Shown here piece by piece: positions 9,997-20,743 of a DNA stretch of 64,000 nt (positions are counted from its first letter, which is position 1; each line of letters starts with the position of its first letter). The notes beneath the pieces were generated by a model, which saw only the letters and a program-made list of their open reading frames with translations, was not told the origin of the DNA and did not search any database. The position numbers and the translations under genes were made by a program. Source of the DNA: Bacteroidota bacterium (GTDB taxonomy: Bacteria > Bacteroidota > Bacteroidia > Chitinophagales > Chitinophagaceae); the NCBI GenBank assembly GCA_028876495.1, contig JAGWRO010000023.1:51776-115775 (forward strand), given 5' to 3'.

Positions 9997-10869
9997 ATGA
10001 TACATAAAAAATTTATTTTTATAGTAGTTATCTTCCTCCTCATTGCATTTGCGGGCATCACAATAGTTAAGTATTTGGGACATTCTGATCATAGTGGCTC
10101 TGTAAATGAAGTTGTAAAATCCGATTCAATACAAACTTTCTGGTCTTATTACAATCGTGCCACCGAATACCGGTTGCAGGGTAAAGAAGACTCATCTATT
10201 ATAGATTATCAGGAAGCCCTCAAATTGAATCCGGCTCATGAAGATGCGCTGTATTATATTGGAAATATGTATATGAAGTTGGATAAATTTGATCAGGCTC
10301 AAAACAGATGGGAAAAATTAATTAAGCTGAATCCGCAAAGTGAACGGGCTTATAATCAATTAGGCAATCTTTATTTTTGTATGAAGCATCCGGATTATTT
10401 TCATCCGGAGAAGTCGAAGTGGTATTTCAAACGTGCCGCCGACTTAAACAAAGAAACATTAAATCCAAATTTACGACTGGGTGAAATTGCTTTGTTCCAG
10501 GATAGTACAAATGAGGCATTTGATATTTTCAATAAACTATCACTGATGGATCAAAAAAACGCGGAAATTTTTTTTATAGTCGGTTATCTCAATTGGAAAT
10601 CAGGGAAGGAGCAAGATGCCACCAAAGATTTAGAGCGGACTTTTGAACAGGGAATAACGACTATTTTTATTAATGAACAGGGGGGTACAGCTATATCGGC
10701 TAAAAACGCATCAATCGGTAAAAACAAGGAATGTGATCTTTTTATGGATTGGTTAACCAGAAATCTAACGGTACCTAAGAAATATGATATCAGAGTTGAA
10801 ATGCCTAAAGTGTACAAAAAATTTGATGAATATTTAATGAAGATGCGTGAGCAATTAAATCATGATTGA
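9997..10869 (+). CDS. Membrane-anchored tetratricopeptide repeat protein
   Basis: N-terminal TM segment followed by TPR-like units (IIDYQEALKLNPAHEDALYYIGNMYMKLDKFDQAQNRWEKLIKLNPQSERAYNQLGNLY). Confidence 0.85.
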   Translation: MIHKKFIFIVVIFLLIAFAGITIVKYLGHSDHSGSVNEVVKSDSIQTFWSYYNRATEYRLQGKEDSSIIDYQEALKLNPAHEDALYYIGNMYMKLDKFDQAQNRWEKLIKLNPQSERAYNQLGNLYFCMKHPDYFHPEKSKWYFKRAADLNKETLNPNLRLGEIALFQDSTNEAFDIFNKLSLMDQKNAEIFFIVGYLNWKSGKEQDATKDLERTFEQGITTIFINEQGGTAISAKNASIGKNKECDLFMDWLTRNLTVPKKYDIRVEMPKVYKKFDEYLMKMREQLNHD

Positions 10870-10972
10870 CCATTTTTGATTCTGGATAAATTACAATGAA
10901 CCGATAATTAATGCTGTTTTTTATTTTATTCAAATGATGGATGAATGGCAAATACGTTTTTTCAAATAACCT

Positions 10973-10980
10973 TAACTTTG
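10973..10980 (+). promoter_or_regulatory. Candidate Bacteroidota -7 promoter element upstream of the TlpA gene
   Basis: TAACTTTG fits TAnnTTTG, 17 nt before the 10997 ATG. Confidence 0.5.
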
Positions 10981-10996
10981 GGCCAAAACAATATTC

Positions 10997-12097
10997 ATGA
11001 AGAAATTTATTTTGATTCTTTCTGCGATTTTATTTTTATATTTTCATACCAAAGCCCAGGATTCAACTTATGTTATTAATGGAAATCTTGAGAAAATAAA
11101 AAGCGGAACGATCTTTCTGAATATTTATAAACAAGGCGTCACCTTTAAAGATTCTGCAATCATTAAAGAAGGTAAATTTAAATTCACCGGTTTTGTTTCT
11201 TCACCCTATTTTGCTTCGCTCACCATGCCCGAAAGGCACAACGATTATTTTACTTTTTATGTAGAACCTACTTCCATGCAGATTCTTGGGCGCGGAGATT
11301 CATTAAAATTATTAAGCGTAAAAGGTTCAGTAGTGAATTCCGATGATAAATTATTAAAGGAAAGAATGAGGTTCGTTACTAAATGGGAAGCAGCAGACAG
11401 CAAATTGTATGAACAGGCTTATAAAGATAAAAACCGCAAAGTAATGGACAGCCTCGACCAGGTTGACTTTGCCATTTTAGCCGCAAAAAGAAAAATCGTT
11501 TCCTCTTATGTAAAAGAAAATCCAAAGTCAATGCGCGGCGCTATGGCTATCCTCGAAAATTATTCTTATTATGCCGATGCAAGGGAGGTAGCACCTTTGT
11601 ATCACGAATTGGATCCTTCTTTACAAAATTCTTTAAAAGGTAAAGAGATCAAAAAAATGTTGGATACTTACGAAAAAGTAGCCATAGGAAAACCGGCTCC
11701 TGATTTTACGCAAGACACACCTGATAGCACGCAACTCAGTTTGTCTTCTTTAAAAGGTAAATATGTTTTGATTGATTTTTGGGCAAGTTGGTGCGGTCCT
11801 TGTCGTCGCGAGAACCCCAATGTGGTGGCTGCTTACAACAAATTTAAAGATAAAGGATTTACTATTCTGGGTGTTTCTTACGACACCAAAAAAGATCGTT
11901 GGGTGAAAGCCATTGCTGACGATCATCTTGACTGGAACCAGGTTTCTGATTTGAAGGGTTGGCAAAATTCAACCTCTGATGAATATGGTATAAAAGCAAT
12001 TCCTTCCAATGTTTTGGTTGATACAAACGGGGTAATCATCGCCAAAAATATTTTTGGTGATAAGCTTACAGAAAAGCTAAATGAAGTTTTAAACTAA
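10997..12097 (+). CDS. TlpA family disulfide reductase with N-terminal DUF4369-like domain
   Basis: Signal peptide; C-terminal thioredoxin fold with VLIDFWASWCGPCRRENPNVV. Confidence 0.9.
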   Translation: MKKFILILSAILFLYFHTKAQDSTYVINGNLEKIKSGTIFLNIYKQGVTFKDSAIIKEGKFKFTGFVSSPYFASLTMPERHNDYFTFYVEPTSMQILGRGDSLKLLSVKGSVVNSDDKLLKERMRFVTKWEAADSKLYEQAYKDKNRKVMDSLDQVDFAILAAKRKIVSSYVKENPKSMRGAMAILENYSYYADAREVAPLYHELDPSLQNSLKGKEIKKMLDTYEKVAIGKPAPDFTQDTPDSTQLSLSSLKGKYVLIDFWASWCGPCRRENPNVVAAYNKFKDKGFTILGVSYDTKKDRWVKAIADDHLDWNQVSDLKGWQNSTSDEYGIKAIPSNVLVDTNGVIIAKNIFGDKLTEKLNEVLN

Positions 12098-12339
12098 AAT
12101 GATATTTCACGAAGATTTTCGGGAAGAGGGTACACCACAGACTTTCGCAGACAAGAAAATGTAATTTGAAAAAGAGAGTTGGTCAAAGGTTGAAATCTTT
12201 GCTCACTTGTGGGAATCCCAATTAATTTTAACTTAAAAATTGATTATTCAAAACTCTTATAAATCAATTATTATTTTTAGTTTTTTTGCACACGTTCAAA
12301 ATAGGGGTAATCTCCTTAAAAATTTTCATATCAAACCCC

Positions 12340-12347
12340 TATCTTTG
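12340..12347 (+). promoter_or_regulatory. Candidate Bacteroidota -7 promoter element upstream of secDF
   Basis: TATCTTTG fits TAnnTTTG, 27 nt before the secDF start. Confidence 0.5.
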
Positions 12348-12373
12348 CGACCTTCTAAAAATTAAATCAAGTT

Positions 12374-15361
12374 ATGAAACTGAAAGGTTTAGTGTGGTTT
12401 TTTGCCATTATGCTTATTCTCATTTCTGTGTATCAGCTTTCCTTTACCTGGGTAGTTAACGCCCATGAGAATAAAATGAAAGAAAAGGCCATACAATTTG
12501 TAACCCGGAGCCATCCTGGCGTTACCGGTGATGAGAAAGACCATCTTGTACAGGCTACTTTTCATCATTACCTGGATAGTACCAGGGATGATAAAATCTA
12601 TCCGCTGTTAGGAACCACGTACCAGAAATCGAAAGAAAATGAGCTGAGCCTCGGGCTTGACTTGCAGGGTGGTATGGCGGTTACATTAAATGTAAGCCTT
12701 GATGGTTTATTAAAATCCCTTAGTAACAATCCTAAAGATCCGCGGTTATTACAGGCGTTAGCCACTGCCAACGCCCAAAAAATTACAAGTGATGAGGATT
12801 TTATTACTTTATTCGGGCAAGACTTCAAACAACAAAATCCGGGAGTAAATCTTTCAAGCATTTTTGCAGGTGCTGGTAAAACAATTAAGATTACTGATAA
12901 CGACCAGCAAGTTTTAGACCAGTTGCAGGCAACTGCAAAAACTGCGATCAACCAAACCTATAAAGTACTTTTAAAACGTATTGACCAGTTTGGTGTGGCT
13001 TCTCCTTCAATTAATCTTGATGCAAACAAAGGAATTATTAATGTGGAACTGGCCGGTGTTCAGGATGCTGAAAGGGTAAGAAATTTGTTGCAGGCTTCTG
13101 CACACTTACAATTCTGGGAAGTTTATAATATTGGTGAAATAGGAAAAAACATTGATGATGCTGATAAAGCATTGGCTGATTACCTGAGCGGTGTTTCTGA
13201 TACCGTTAAAACCTCTGCCCAGTCTACAGCAGATTCTGCAAGATTGCTGGCTAACCAACATCCATTGGGAAGCGTTATTCATTTTATTCCGCCACAAACA
13301 GGAAGCGACGGAAAGCCTCAATATTATTCTGCCATTGCAACTGTTGAAGCTAAAGATACATCACTGGCCAATAAATACCTTGACATGGATGTGGTGCGGA
13401 ATAATTTTCCTCCCAACATCAAATTCCTTTATGGACTTGAACAAAAGAATGAAAAATCTGGACAGAGATATTTTGAATTATATGCGATAAAAACAATTCC
13501 GGGAACCGACAAAGCCAAACTGGAAGGCGAGGGAGTTGAAGATTCACGGGCTGATTATGATGAACACGGGAGGCCGGCGATTAAGATGACGATGACGCCA
13601 ACGGGCAGTCGCATTTGGGCAAAAATGACTACCGATAATGTGAACAGGCCTATCGCGATTGTACTGGATGATATTGTGTACAGTGCACCAAACGTAAATG
13701 GCCCGATTGAAGGTGGAAATTCTGAGATCAGCGGAAACTTTACGGTTCAGCAGGCACAGGACCTTGCCAGCATTTTACGCATTGGTAAAATTGATGCGCC
13801 TGCCAAAATTGTTCAGGAACAAATTGTAGGCCCCACACTTGGCCAGGCTGCGGTACATGGAGGAATGCTGGCATTCATCATTTCATTTATTGTGATCTTC
13901 ATTTTAATGTTGGTTTACTACAATACTGCCGGCTGGATCGCCAACATTGCATTAATATTAAACCTTCTCTTTACCATTGGTATTTTAAGCGCGTTGGGCG
14001 CTACTTTAACCGCTGCAGGTATTGCCGGTTTGGTACTTACCATTGGTATGGCGGTAGATACCAACGTAATTATTTTTGAAAGAATTAAAGAAGAGCTTGC
14101 ACGTGGAAAGAGCCACCAACAAGCCGTTAAAGATGGTTACAACCGTTCTTATGCACCGGTTATTGATGCGCACGTTACGGTATTTTTAACTGCGGCCATC
14201 TTATTCTATTTTGGATTAGGTCCGGTACTTGGTTTTGCAACCACCCAGATGCTTGGTATTTCTCTTTCACTTTTCTGCGGAATTTTAATTTCAAGATTAG
14301 TGACTGATTTCTGGATGACGAAAGAAAGGCACTTTAATTATTTCACTGCTTTTTCTAAAAAAATATTCCAGCATGCCACCTATAAATTCATTGAATACAG
14401 AAGGGTAGCTTACGGTATTTCAATCGTCGTATTGATCTTTGGTGTTGGTTCATTCTTTAACGGCTTCGATAAGGGGGTTGAGTTTAAAGGAGGAAGAAGC
14501 TATACAGTTCAATTTGATCATAATGTAAACAGGGATTCTATCAGCAATCCTTTGCATGTTGCGTTTGCTGGTGATTATCCAGTAATTAAAACCGTGGGTG
14601 ATGACAAACATCTTGAGATCACCACTTCCTATATGATAGGAGTTAATAATGCAGACAGTGCTGTGGAATCAAGATTGTTCCAGGGGTTAAAATCGCAGTT
14701 ACCGGCAGGTCTTACTGAACCTGAATTTGCGAAAAATTATATCCAGGCCCACCAGGTAGTTCAACCGGTAATTTCTAAAGACCTGGAACGTGGAGCCATC
14801 AAAGCCGTCATCTTTGCCATCTTTGCTATCATTGTTTATATCTTCCTGCGTTTCCGGGATTGGAGGTACTCGGTGGGTACAATTATTGCGTTGCTGCACG
14901 ACGTTTTCGTAGCGCTTGCTGTATTCTCATTCTTTAAAAATATCGTTCCGTTCCCGTTGCAGATCGACCAGCATTTTATTGCGGCAATTCTTACGGTCGT
15001 CGGATTCTCGATGAATGATACGGTAATCGTATTTGACCGAATACGGGAAGACAGTCACAATATGAAAGACGCTTCCAAAGAAACAATTATCAACCGCGCG
15101 ATCAACGATACCCTGAGCAGAACGATCATGACTTCTGCAACAGTATTCCTCACTTTGCTTGCCTTGTTTATTTTTGGTGGTGAAGTAACCCGCGGATTTT
15201 CTTTCGCTATGTTGATCGGTGTTATCACCGGTACTTATTCTTCTATTTTTGTGGCTGCGCCAATATTGATCGAGTTTGCAAAAGATCGTCCTTTGGGAAC
15301 TGCACGTATTAAATCAGAAAAGAAGAAAGCGCCAAAAGCGAAGTTGGTTCAATCGAAATAG
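12374..15361 (+). CDS. secDF: Protein translocase subunit SecDF (SecD-SecF fusion)
   Basis: 995 aa; LGLDLQGGMAVTLNV, GMAVDTNVIIFERIKEEL and a second half with VEFKGGRSYTVQF and SMNDTVIVFDRIRE. Confidence 0.97.
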   Translation: MKLKGLVWFFAIMLILISVYQLSFTWVVNAHENKMKEKAIQFVTRSHPGVTGDEKDHLVQATFHHYLDSTRDDKIYPLLGTTYQKSKENELSLGLDLQGGMAVTLNVSLDGLLKSLSNNPKDPRLLQALATANAQKITSDEDFITLFGQDFKQQNPGVNLSSIFAGAGKTIKITDNDQQVLDQLQATAKTAINQTYKVLLKRIDQFGVASPSINLDANKGIINVELAGVQDAERVRNLLQASAHLQFWEVYNIGEIGKNIDDADKALADYLSGVSDTVKTSAQSTADSARLLANQHPLGSVIHFIPPQTGSDGKPQYYSAIATVEAKDTSLANKYLDMDVVRNNFPPNIKFLYGLEQKNEKSGQRYFELYAIKTIPGTDKAKLEGEGVEDSRADYDEHGRPAIKMTMTPTGSRIWAKMTTDNVNRPIAIVLDDIVYSAPNVNGPIEGGNSEISGNFTVQQAQDLASILRIGKIDAPAKIVQEQIVGPTLGQAAVHGGMLAFIISFIVIFILMLVYYNTAGWIANIALILNLLFTIGILSALGATLTAAGIAGLVLTIGMAVDTNVIIFERIKEELARGKSHQQAVKDGYNRSYAPVIDAHVTVFLTAAILFYFGLGPVLGFATTQMLGISLSLFCGILISRLVTDFWMTKERHFNYFTAFSKKIFQHATYKFIEYRRVAYGISIVVLIFGVGSFFNGFDKGVEFKGGRSYTVQFDHNVNRDSISNPLHVAFAGDYPVIKTVGDDKHLEITTSYMIGVNNADSAVESRLFQGLKSQLPAGLTEPEFAKNYIQAHQVVQPVISKDLERGAIKAVIFAIFAIIVYIFLRFRDWRYSVGTIIALLHDVFVALAVFSFFKNIVPFPLQIDQHFIAAILTVVGFSMNDTVIVFDRIREDSHNMKDASKETIINRAINDTLSRTIMTSATVFLTLLALFIFGGEVTRGFSFAMLIGVITGTYSSIFVAAPILIEFAKDRPLGTARIKSEKKKAPKAKLVQSK

Positions 15362-15382
15362 ATTTTCAATCTTATAAAAATG

Positions 15383-15414
15383 AAAACCGGTAATTACAAT
15401 TGCCGGTTTTTTTT
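15383..15414 (+). terminator. Rho-independent terminator downstream of secDF
   Basis: AACCGGTAATT-ACA-region-AATTGCCGGTT followed by T8. Confidence 0.8.
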
Positions 15415-15507
15415 ATGTGCCTATCAAAATATAAATCGTTGCATTTTGTTGCTTTACTGTTTTGTCTTCTTATCTTAGGATATCTTTTCTTTCCAAAACC
15501 ATTTCCA

Positions 15508-17214
15508 ATGAAGCATTCTATTTCTATTTTACTGCTGTTTATTTTTTCTTCATTCATTTCAATACATGCACAGGACAGGCTTAATGGCAGAACATTTGCA
15601 ACCCGCTCGGTGGTGATGGCGCAACACGGAATGGCCTGCACGAGCCAGCCGCTTGCCACTGAAGCAGCTATTGATGTTTTAAAGAAAGGCGGCACGGCGG
15701 TGGACGCGGCCATTGCTGCAAACTCAGTTATTGGCGTTACCGATCCTGAAATGAACGGCATCGGAGGCGATCTTTTCGCGATGGTATATGATGCCAAAAC
15801 AAAAAAATTATACGGCTTGAATGCCTCCGGAAGGTCTCCTTATAATCTTACGTTAGCGATGCTTAAAAAGAATGGAGCTGAACAAATTCCTTTCAGTGGC
15901 CCGCTGCCGGTTTCAGTTCCGGGCTGTGTGGATGGATGGTATCAATTGCATGGAAGATTCGGAAAATTGCCAATGACGGATATTCTTTCTTATGCGATCA
16001 ATTATGCACGCAAAGGTTTTCCTGTTGCTGACGAAGCGGCTTTTGAATATGCGCAATTGAAAGATTTGTATGGAAACAATCCGAATGTAAAAGAAGTTTT
16101 TATGCCGAATGGTTCGGCACCAAAAAGGGGAGACGTTTTTAAAAATCCTTTTTTGGCCAACTCGCTGGAAAAAATTGCAAAAGGAGGAAGAGATGTTTTT
16201 TATAAAGGAGAAATTGCCAGAACCATTGATGCTTTTATGAAAAAGAACGGAGGATACCTGAGCTATAAAGATTTGGCAGATCATACTTCACAATGGGTGG
16301 AACCGGTATCAACTACTTACCGCGGGTATCGTGTTTGGGAATTGCCACCTAACGGGCAGGGGATCACTGTTTTGGAAATGTTGAATATTCTGGAACATTT
16401 TGATTTTAGTAAAATGGAATTCGGGAGTGCCGAACACATTCATCTTTTTACAGAAGCCAAAAGGCTGGCTTATGAAGACCGCGCAAAATATTATGCTGAT
16501 CCTGATTTTGTAAAAATTCCTGTGGCGCAACTGATCTCAAAAAAATACGGAGATGAAAGAGCCAAATTGATTGATCTTCAAAAACCTTTGCCGGCAGTGT
16601 ATGCAGGCAACGACAAAGCCTTGAACGGAGGCGAAACGATTTATCTTACTGTTGCTGATGATGAAGGAAATATGGTATCGTTGATACAAAGCAATTTTGC
16701 TGCCTTTGGTTCAGGAATGGTACCTGACAGTCTCGGTTTTTTCTTACAGAACCGTGGTTATTTATTTTCTCTTAAGGAAGGTGCCAACAATGTGTACGCG
16801 CCGCATAAGCGTCCTTTCCACACCATCATTCCTGCTTTTGTTACCAAAGACGACAAGCCTTATATGAGCTTCGGCGTAATGGGCGGAAGTTTTCAGCCGG
16901 AAGGGCAGGTTGAAGTTTTGATGAACATGATTGATTTTGGAATGAACATCCAGGAAGCCGGAGATGCCCCAAGAATAGATCATGAAGGATCTTCAGAACC
17001 TACAGGACAAACGGCAAAAGGAGCAGGCATTATTTATCTTGAATCAGGATTTTCTGAACAAACCATTCGTTCATTATTGCAAATGGGCTATGGAGTTGCG
17101 GCTGGTACGCCCGGAAATTTTGGCGGTTATCAATGCATCAAATTCGATTCAAAACAACACGTTTATCACGGCGCATCAGATCCAAGGAAAGATGGAATGG
17201 CCGCCGGTTATTGA
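15508..17214 (+). CDS. ggt: Gamma-glutamyltransferase family protein
   Basis: ORF 15400..17214; the ATG at 15508 gives signal peptide MKHSISILLLFIFSSFISIHAQ. AIAANSVIGVTDPEMNGIGGDLF, GGETIYLTVADDEGNMVSLIQS and GGSFQPEGQ match the GGT family. Confidence 0.92.
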   Translation: MKHSISILLLFIFSSFISIHAQDRLNGRTFATRSVVMAQHGMACTSQPLATEAAIDVLKKGGTAVDAAIAANSVIGVTDPEMNGIGGDLFAMVYDAKTKKLYGLNASGRSPYNLTLAMLKKNGAEQIPFSGPLPVSVPGCVDGWYQLHGRFGKLPMTDILSYAINYARKGFPVADEAAFEYAQLKDLYGNNPNVKEVFMPNGSAPKRGDVFKNPFLANSLEKIAKGGRDVFYKGEIARTIDAFMKKNGGYLSYKDLADHTSQWVEPVSTTYRGYRVWELPPNGQGITVLEMLNILEHFDFSKMEFGSAEHIHLFTEAKRLAYEDRAKYYADPDFVKIPVAQLISKKYGDERAKLIDLQKPLPAVYAGNDKALNGGETIYLTVADDEGNMVSLIQSNFAAFGSGMVPDSLGFFLQNRGYLFSLKEGANNVYAPHKRPFHTIIPAFVTKDDKPYMSFGVMGGSFQPEGQVEVLMNMIDFGMNIQEAGDAPRIDHEGSSEPTGQTAKGAGIIYLESGFSEQTIRSLLQMGYGVAAGTPGNFGGYQCIKFDSKQHVYHGASDPRKDGMAAGY

Positions 17215-17262
17215 TCTAACAGTTATCCTTACACGATAAAATGAAACAGAACTAAGCTGCAA

Positions 17263-17300
17263 CAGTAAAGCAACAAATATCGAAGAATCTTATTTTTTGG
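17263..17300 (-). repeat. 33-bp intergenic repeat, copy 4
   Basis: Minus strand CCAAAAAATAAGATTCTTCGATATTTGTTGCTTTACTG. Confidence 0.7.
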
Positions 17301-17333
17301 AATTTATTATAAAGAATCGTTTTTTCTTTGAAT

Positions 17334-19316
17334 TCATTTTGTTGGTGAAGCAATGGCTACTTCCCCGTTTACTGATGGAGCTTCATTTTCCTGTTCCCTT
17401 TTTCCTAAAATCTTTTCAATATCTTCTTTATATATTACTTCTTTTTTTAAAAGCAGTTCGGCTATATTTTGCAATGAAGTTTTATTTTTCTCCAGGATAT
17501 CTTTCGCCTGTGTGTAAGCATCGTTTATAAGCAATCGTACTTGTTCATCTATTATTTTTTCGGTTTCTTCACTATAGGGTTTTTGAATGCCCATATCCCG
17601 CTGACCGGAAGAATCATAAAAACTCACGTTACCAATTTTTTTATCAAATCCAAAATAAGCCACCATCATATAGGCTTCTTTAGTTACTTTCTCCAGGTCG
17701 TCCAGCGCCCCTGAAGATATTTCACCAAATACTATTTCTTCTGCAGCTCTTCCGCCAAGGGTAGCACAAAGATGTTCTTTAAAGTAAGTCTTGCTATGCA
17801 ATTGCTTTTCTTCAGGCAGGTACATCGCAGCTCCTAAAGACTTACCCCGTGGAATAATAGAAACTTTCACTAATGGGTCTACTTGTTTTAATAACCAGCT
17901 AACAACAGCATGACCGGCTTCATGATATGCAATGGTCTTTTTTTCAGAAGGAGAAATGAGATTTCCCCTTCTTTCAAGCCCGGCAACTACCCGTTCAATG
18001 GCATCTGTAAAATCGATATTTTCAACAATGGTCTTTTTCCTCCGGGCTGCTATTAAAGCAGCTTCATTGCAAATATTAGCAATATCGGCTCCTGAAAAAC
18101 CGGGAGTTTGAGAAGCCAGGAAATGCAGGTCGATGGAATTATCGTAAACAATTGGACGCAGATGCACTTTAAAAATGGCTTCCCGTTCTTTTATATTGGG
18201 GAGTTCCAGGTAAATATTCCTATCGAACCTCCCGGGCCTGAGCAAGGCAGGGTCCAGCATATCAGCACGGTTGGTTGCAGCCAATACAATTACGCCGTTA
18301 TTGGTTCCAAAGCCGTCCATCTCTGTTAGTAATTGATTGAGTGTGCTTTCTCTTTCATCGTTAGAACTATTCATAAAAGCGCCCTTACCCCTTGATCTTC
18401 CTATGGCATCTATTTCATCAATAAAAATAATACACGGTGCTTTTTCTTTCGCCCGTTTAAAAAGATCACGCACCCGGGAAGCTCCAATCCCTACAAACAT
18501 TTCTACAAACTCGGATCCTGAAATAGAAAAGAAAGGAACCTGTGCTTCACCTGCTACAGCCTTTGCCAGCAAGGTTTTCCCGGTGCCCGGAGGGCCAATC
18601 AAAATAATCCCTTTGGGTATTTTTGCTCCCAGCCTGGTGAAGGATTCCGGATTTTTAAGAAAATCAACTATTTCCTTTACTTCAACTTGTGCTTCGTCAA
18701 GGCCTGCTACATCAGCAAAGGTTATGGTACTTTTTTGTTTTTCTATAAGCGTTGCGGTCGATTTACCAAAATTAAAAATCGAAGCACCACCTCCGCCTCC
18801 TATGCCTCCGCGACCCCGCAACAAAAAATTCCAAAAAGCAAAAATTAAAATAAATGGCAAAACCCAACCTACAATACCCCAAATCCAATTGGTGCGTTTT
18901 TGATAGCTTACAGGAATCATGTTATTTGCAGAAAAATTTTTTTCCGCTTCATCCAGTTTTCGTTCAAAAGTTTCCGGCGAACCTATAATAATATAAAACT
19001 GCGGACCCTGAACTAAATTATTTTCTTTGGGAAGATTAAATACTTTCCTTAGAACAGAATCATTTTGCATCTCCTTTTTAATATATATTTCTGCTTTTTC
19101 ATTATTTACAATTACTATTTTTTCGACTGCATTGCGGGTAAGAATATTATTTTGAAATTGTTGAAAGGTTATCTCTTGCTCTTTGTTGGCATTATTTATT
19201 AAAGGAACAATCCAGATAAACAAAAGAGCAGCAATATAGACCCACCATAACCTAAAACCCTTTCTTGGAGATTTTGGCTTTTCAGCGTCCGGGTTATTAT
19301 TGTCGGGATCTATCAT
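17334..19316 (-). CDS. ftsH: ATP-dependent zinc metalloprotease FtsH
   Basis: Walker A GPPGTGKT, second region of homology, HEAGH zinc motif, two N-terminal TM segments. Confidence 0.97.
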   Translation of the reverse strand: MIDPDNNNPDAEKPKSPRKGFRLWWVYIAALLFIWIVPLINNANKEQEITFQQFQNNILTRNAVEKIVIVNNEKAEIYIKKEMQNDSVLRKVFNLPKENNLVQGPQFYIIIGSPETFERKLDEAEKNFSANNMIPVSYQKRTNWIWGIVGWVLPFILIFAFWNFLLRGRGGIGGGGGASIFNFGKSTATLIEKQKSTITFADVAGLDEAQVEVKEIVDFLKNPESFTRLGAKIPKGIILIGPPGTGKTLLAKAVAGEAQVPFFSISGSEFVEMFVGIGASRVRDLFKRAKEKAPCIIFIDEIDAIGRSRGKGAFMNSSNDERESTLNQLLTEMDGFGTNNGVIVLAATNRADMLDPALLRPGRFDRNIYLELPNIKEREAIFKVHLRPIVYDNSIDLHFLASQTPGFSGADIANICNEAALIAARRKKTIVENIDFTDAIERVVAGLERRGNLISPSEKKTIAYHEAGHAVVSWLLKQVDPLVKVSIIPRGKSLGAAMYLPEEKQLHSKTYFKEHLCATLGGRAAEEIVFGEISSGALDDLEKVTKEAYMMVAYFGFDKKIGNVSFYDSSGQRDMGIQKPYSEETEKIIDEQVRLLINDAYTQAKDILEKNKTSLQNIAELLLKKEVIYKEDIEKILGKREQENEAPSVNGEVAIASPTK

Positions 19317-19455
19317 TTGTTAAAGATGATACCATTTCCTGAAGGGATGAATGATATCGGTCAAGGAAATCAATGATTTTGTTCATGGTTTGTATATACT
19401 TCCCTTTGAAAATCGAAGTAATCAAATGCCTGCGATGGTAAAGGGTTTTATTGCA

Positions 19456-19487
19456 AAATAAAATACCCGATAAAAGTTGGTTTACTA
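19456..19487 (+). repeat. 33-bp intergenic repeat, copy 5
   Basis: AAATAAAATACCCGATAAAAGTTGGTTTACTA. Confidence 0.75.
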
Positions 19488-19498
19488 TGTAACTATTA

Positions 19499-20722
19499 TC
19501 AAGAATCAATTTTTTTTTGAATAACCTTTCTCTCCGCTTCGGTCTTTGATAATGCCAATGCTTTTTCAAGATTGGGTTTTACTTTTTCATTATCAATTTC
19601 TTTATAAAGTTCTGCGAGCAAAATGAAGTAAAAATGATTCTGATCAAGTTTTAATTTTTCTGCTTCCTCAATCGCTTCTTTTTTGCCACGCGCTTTTGAA
19701 AGTGCAAATGTTCGGTTGAGCGCTGCTATAGGCGAGTATTCAATTTGTAATAAATAATTGTAGAGTTGCAGGATGCTTTCCCATTTTTCTTTTGAATCTT
19801 CTTTTATCGTGTGCCAGTAAGCAATGCCCGCTTCAAGATAATATTTGGGCGTTGAATTTCCACCGGACGCTTTTTGCAAATAGAAGTTTCCTTTTTCAAT
19901 TAACTCTGTGTTCCAGAGAGATACATCCTGGTCCTCATATAAAATCATTTCTCCGTTTTCATCCCGGCGTGCATCTAACCGCGAAGCATGAAAACACATC
20001 AATGCCATTAAAGCATTGGTTGAAGGTTGATCAGTCTGTTCATTTTCAAGCAAGAGGTAGATGAGTTTCATCGCCTCCAGGCAAAGTTCTTTCCTGATAA
20101 TGGTATCTTCTCTTTCAGAATAATAACCTTCGCTAAACAAAAGATAAATGGTGCGCAATACATTTTCCAGTCGATTTTCAATTTCATGATTACCCGGAAA
20201 AACAATCTCCACTTTTTCGTTTCGTAATTTTTCTTTTGCCCTGAAAATTCTTTTGTTGATGGTTTCTTTATTGGTGAGAAAAGCATCTGCTATTTCATCA
20301 ATGCCAAAACCGCAAAGGATGCGCAAAGCCAAACTGATTTGTGATTCAGGTGAAATAGAAGGATGGCAAACAGCAAACAACATTTGCAACTGGCTGTCGG
20401 AAATATTTTTTTCCGACAGGTCAATTTCCATTTCTTCTGCGGAGGCAAGGTTGTGTTTTATTTGTGATTCAATTTTTTCTGAAAATACTTTATGATGTTT
20501 CAAATAATTTTTCGCCTTATTTTTTGCGACTGTATAAAGCCACGCAGTTGGGTTTGCGGGAATCCCTTTATAGGGCCACGTTTCAACGGCTGTTAAAAAA
20601 GTTTCGCTGGCAATGTCTCCTGCAATGTCAACATTATCCAGTCCAAAAAGTTTTGAAAGTACAGCCGTAATCCGGCCGTACTCTGTTCTGAACAAATGTG
20701 GTATAAGTTCCGGTTCTGTCAT
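19499..20722 (-). CDS. ECF-type RNA polymerase sigma factor with C-terminal TPR-like extension (ECF42-like)
   Basis: Sigma-70 region 2/4 N-terminus (EYGRITAVLSKLFGLDNVDIAGDIASETFLTAVETWP; TVAKNKAKNYLKHHK) with ~200 aa helical extension; adjacent YCII gene. Confidence 0.9.
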   Translation of the reverse strand: MTEPELIPHLFRTEYGRITAVLSKLFGLDNVDIAGDIASETFLTAVETWPYKGIPANPTAWLYTVAKNKAKNYLKHHKVFSEKIESQIKHNLASAEEMEIDLSEKNISDSQLQMLFAVCHPSISPESQISLALRILCGFGIDEIADAFLTNKETINKRIFRAKEKLRNEKVEIVFPGNHEIENRLENVLRTIYLLFSEGYYSEREDTIIRKELCLEAMKLIYLLLENEQTDQPSTNALMALMCFHASRLDARRDENGEMILYEDQDVSLWNTELIEKGNFYLQKASGGNSTPKYYLEAGIAYWHTIKEDSKEKWESILQLYNYLLQIEYSPIAALNRTFALSKARGKKEAIEEAEKLKLDQNHFYFILLAELYKEIDNEKVKPNLEKALALSKTEAERKVIQKKIDS

Positions 20723-20743
20723 TTATAAAAAGTCCATTGCTTC

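Noticed and set aside
18337-18903. 188-aa plus-strand ORF antisense to ftsH
   Set aside because: Lies wholly within the strong ftsH frame; composition is typical of a shadow ORF and no motif is recognisable.
19297-19569. 90-aa minus-strand ORF between ftsH and the ECF sigma
   Set aside because: Overlaps both neighbours on a different frame and includes a 33-bp repeat copy.
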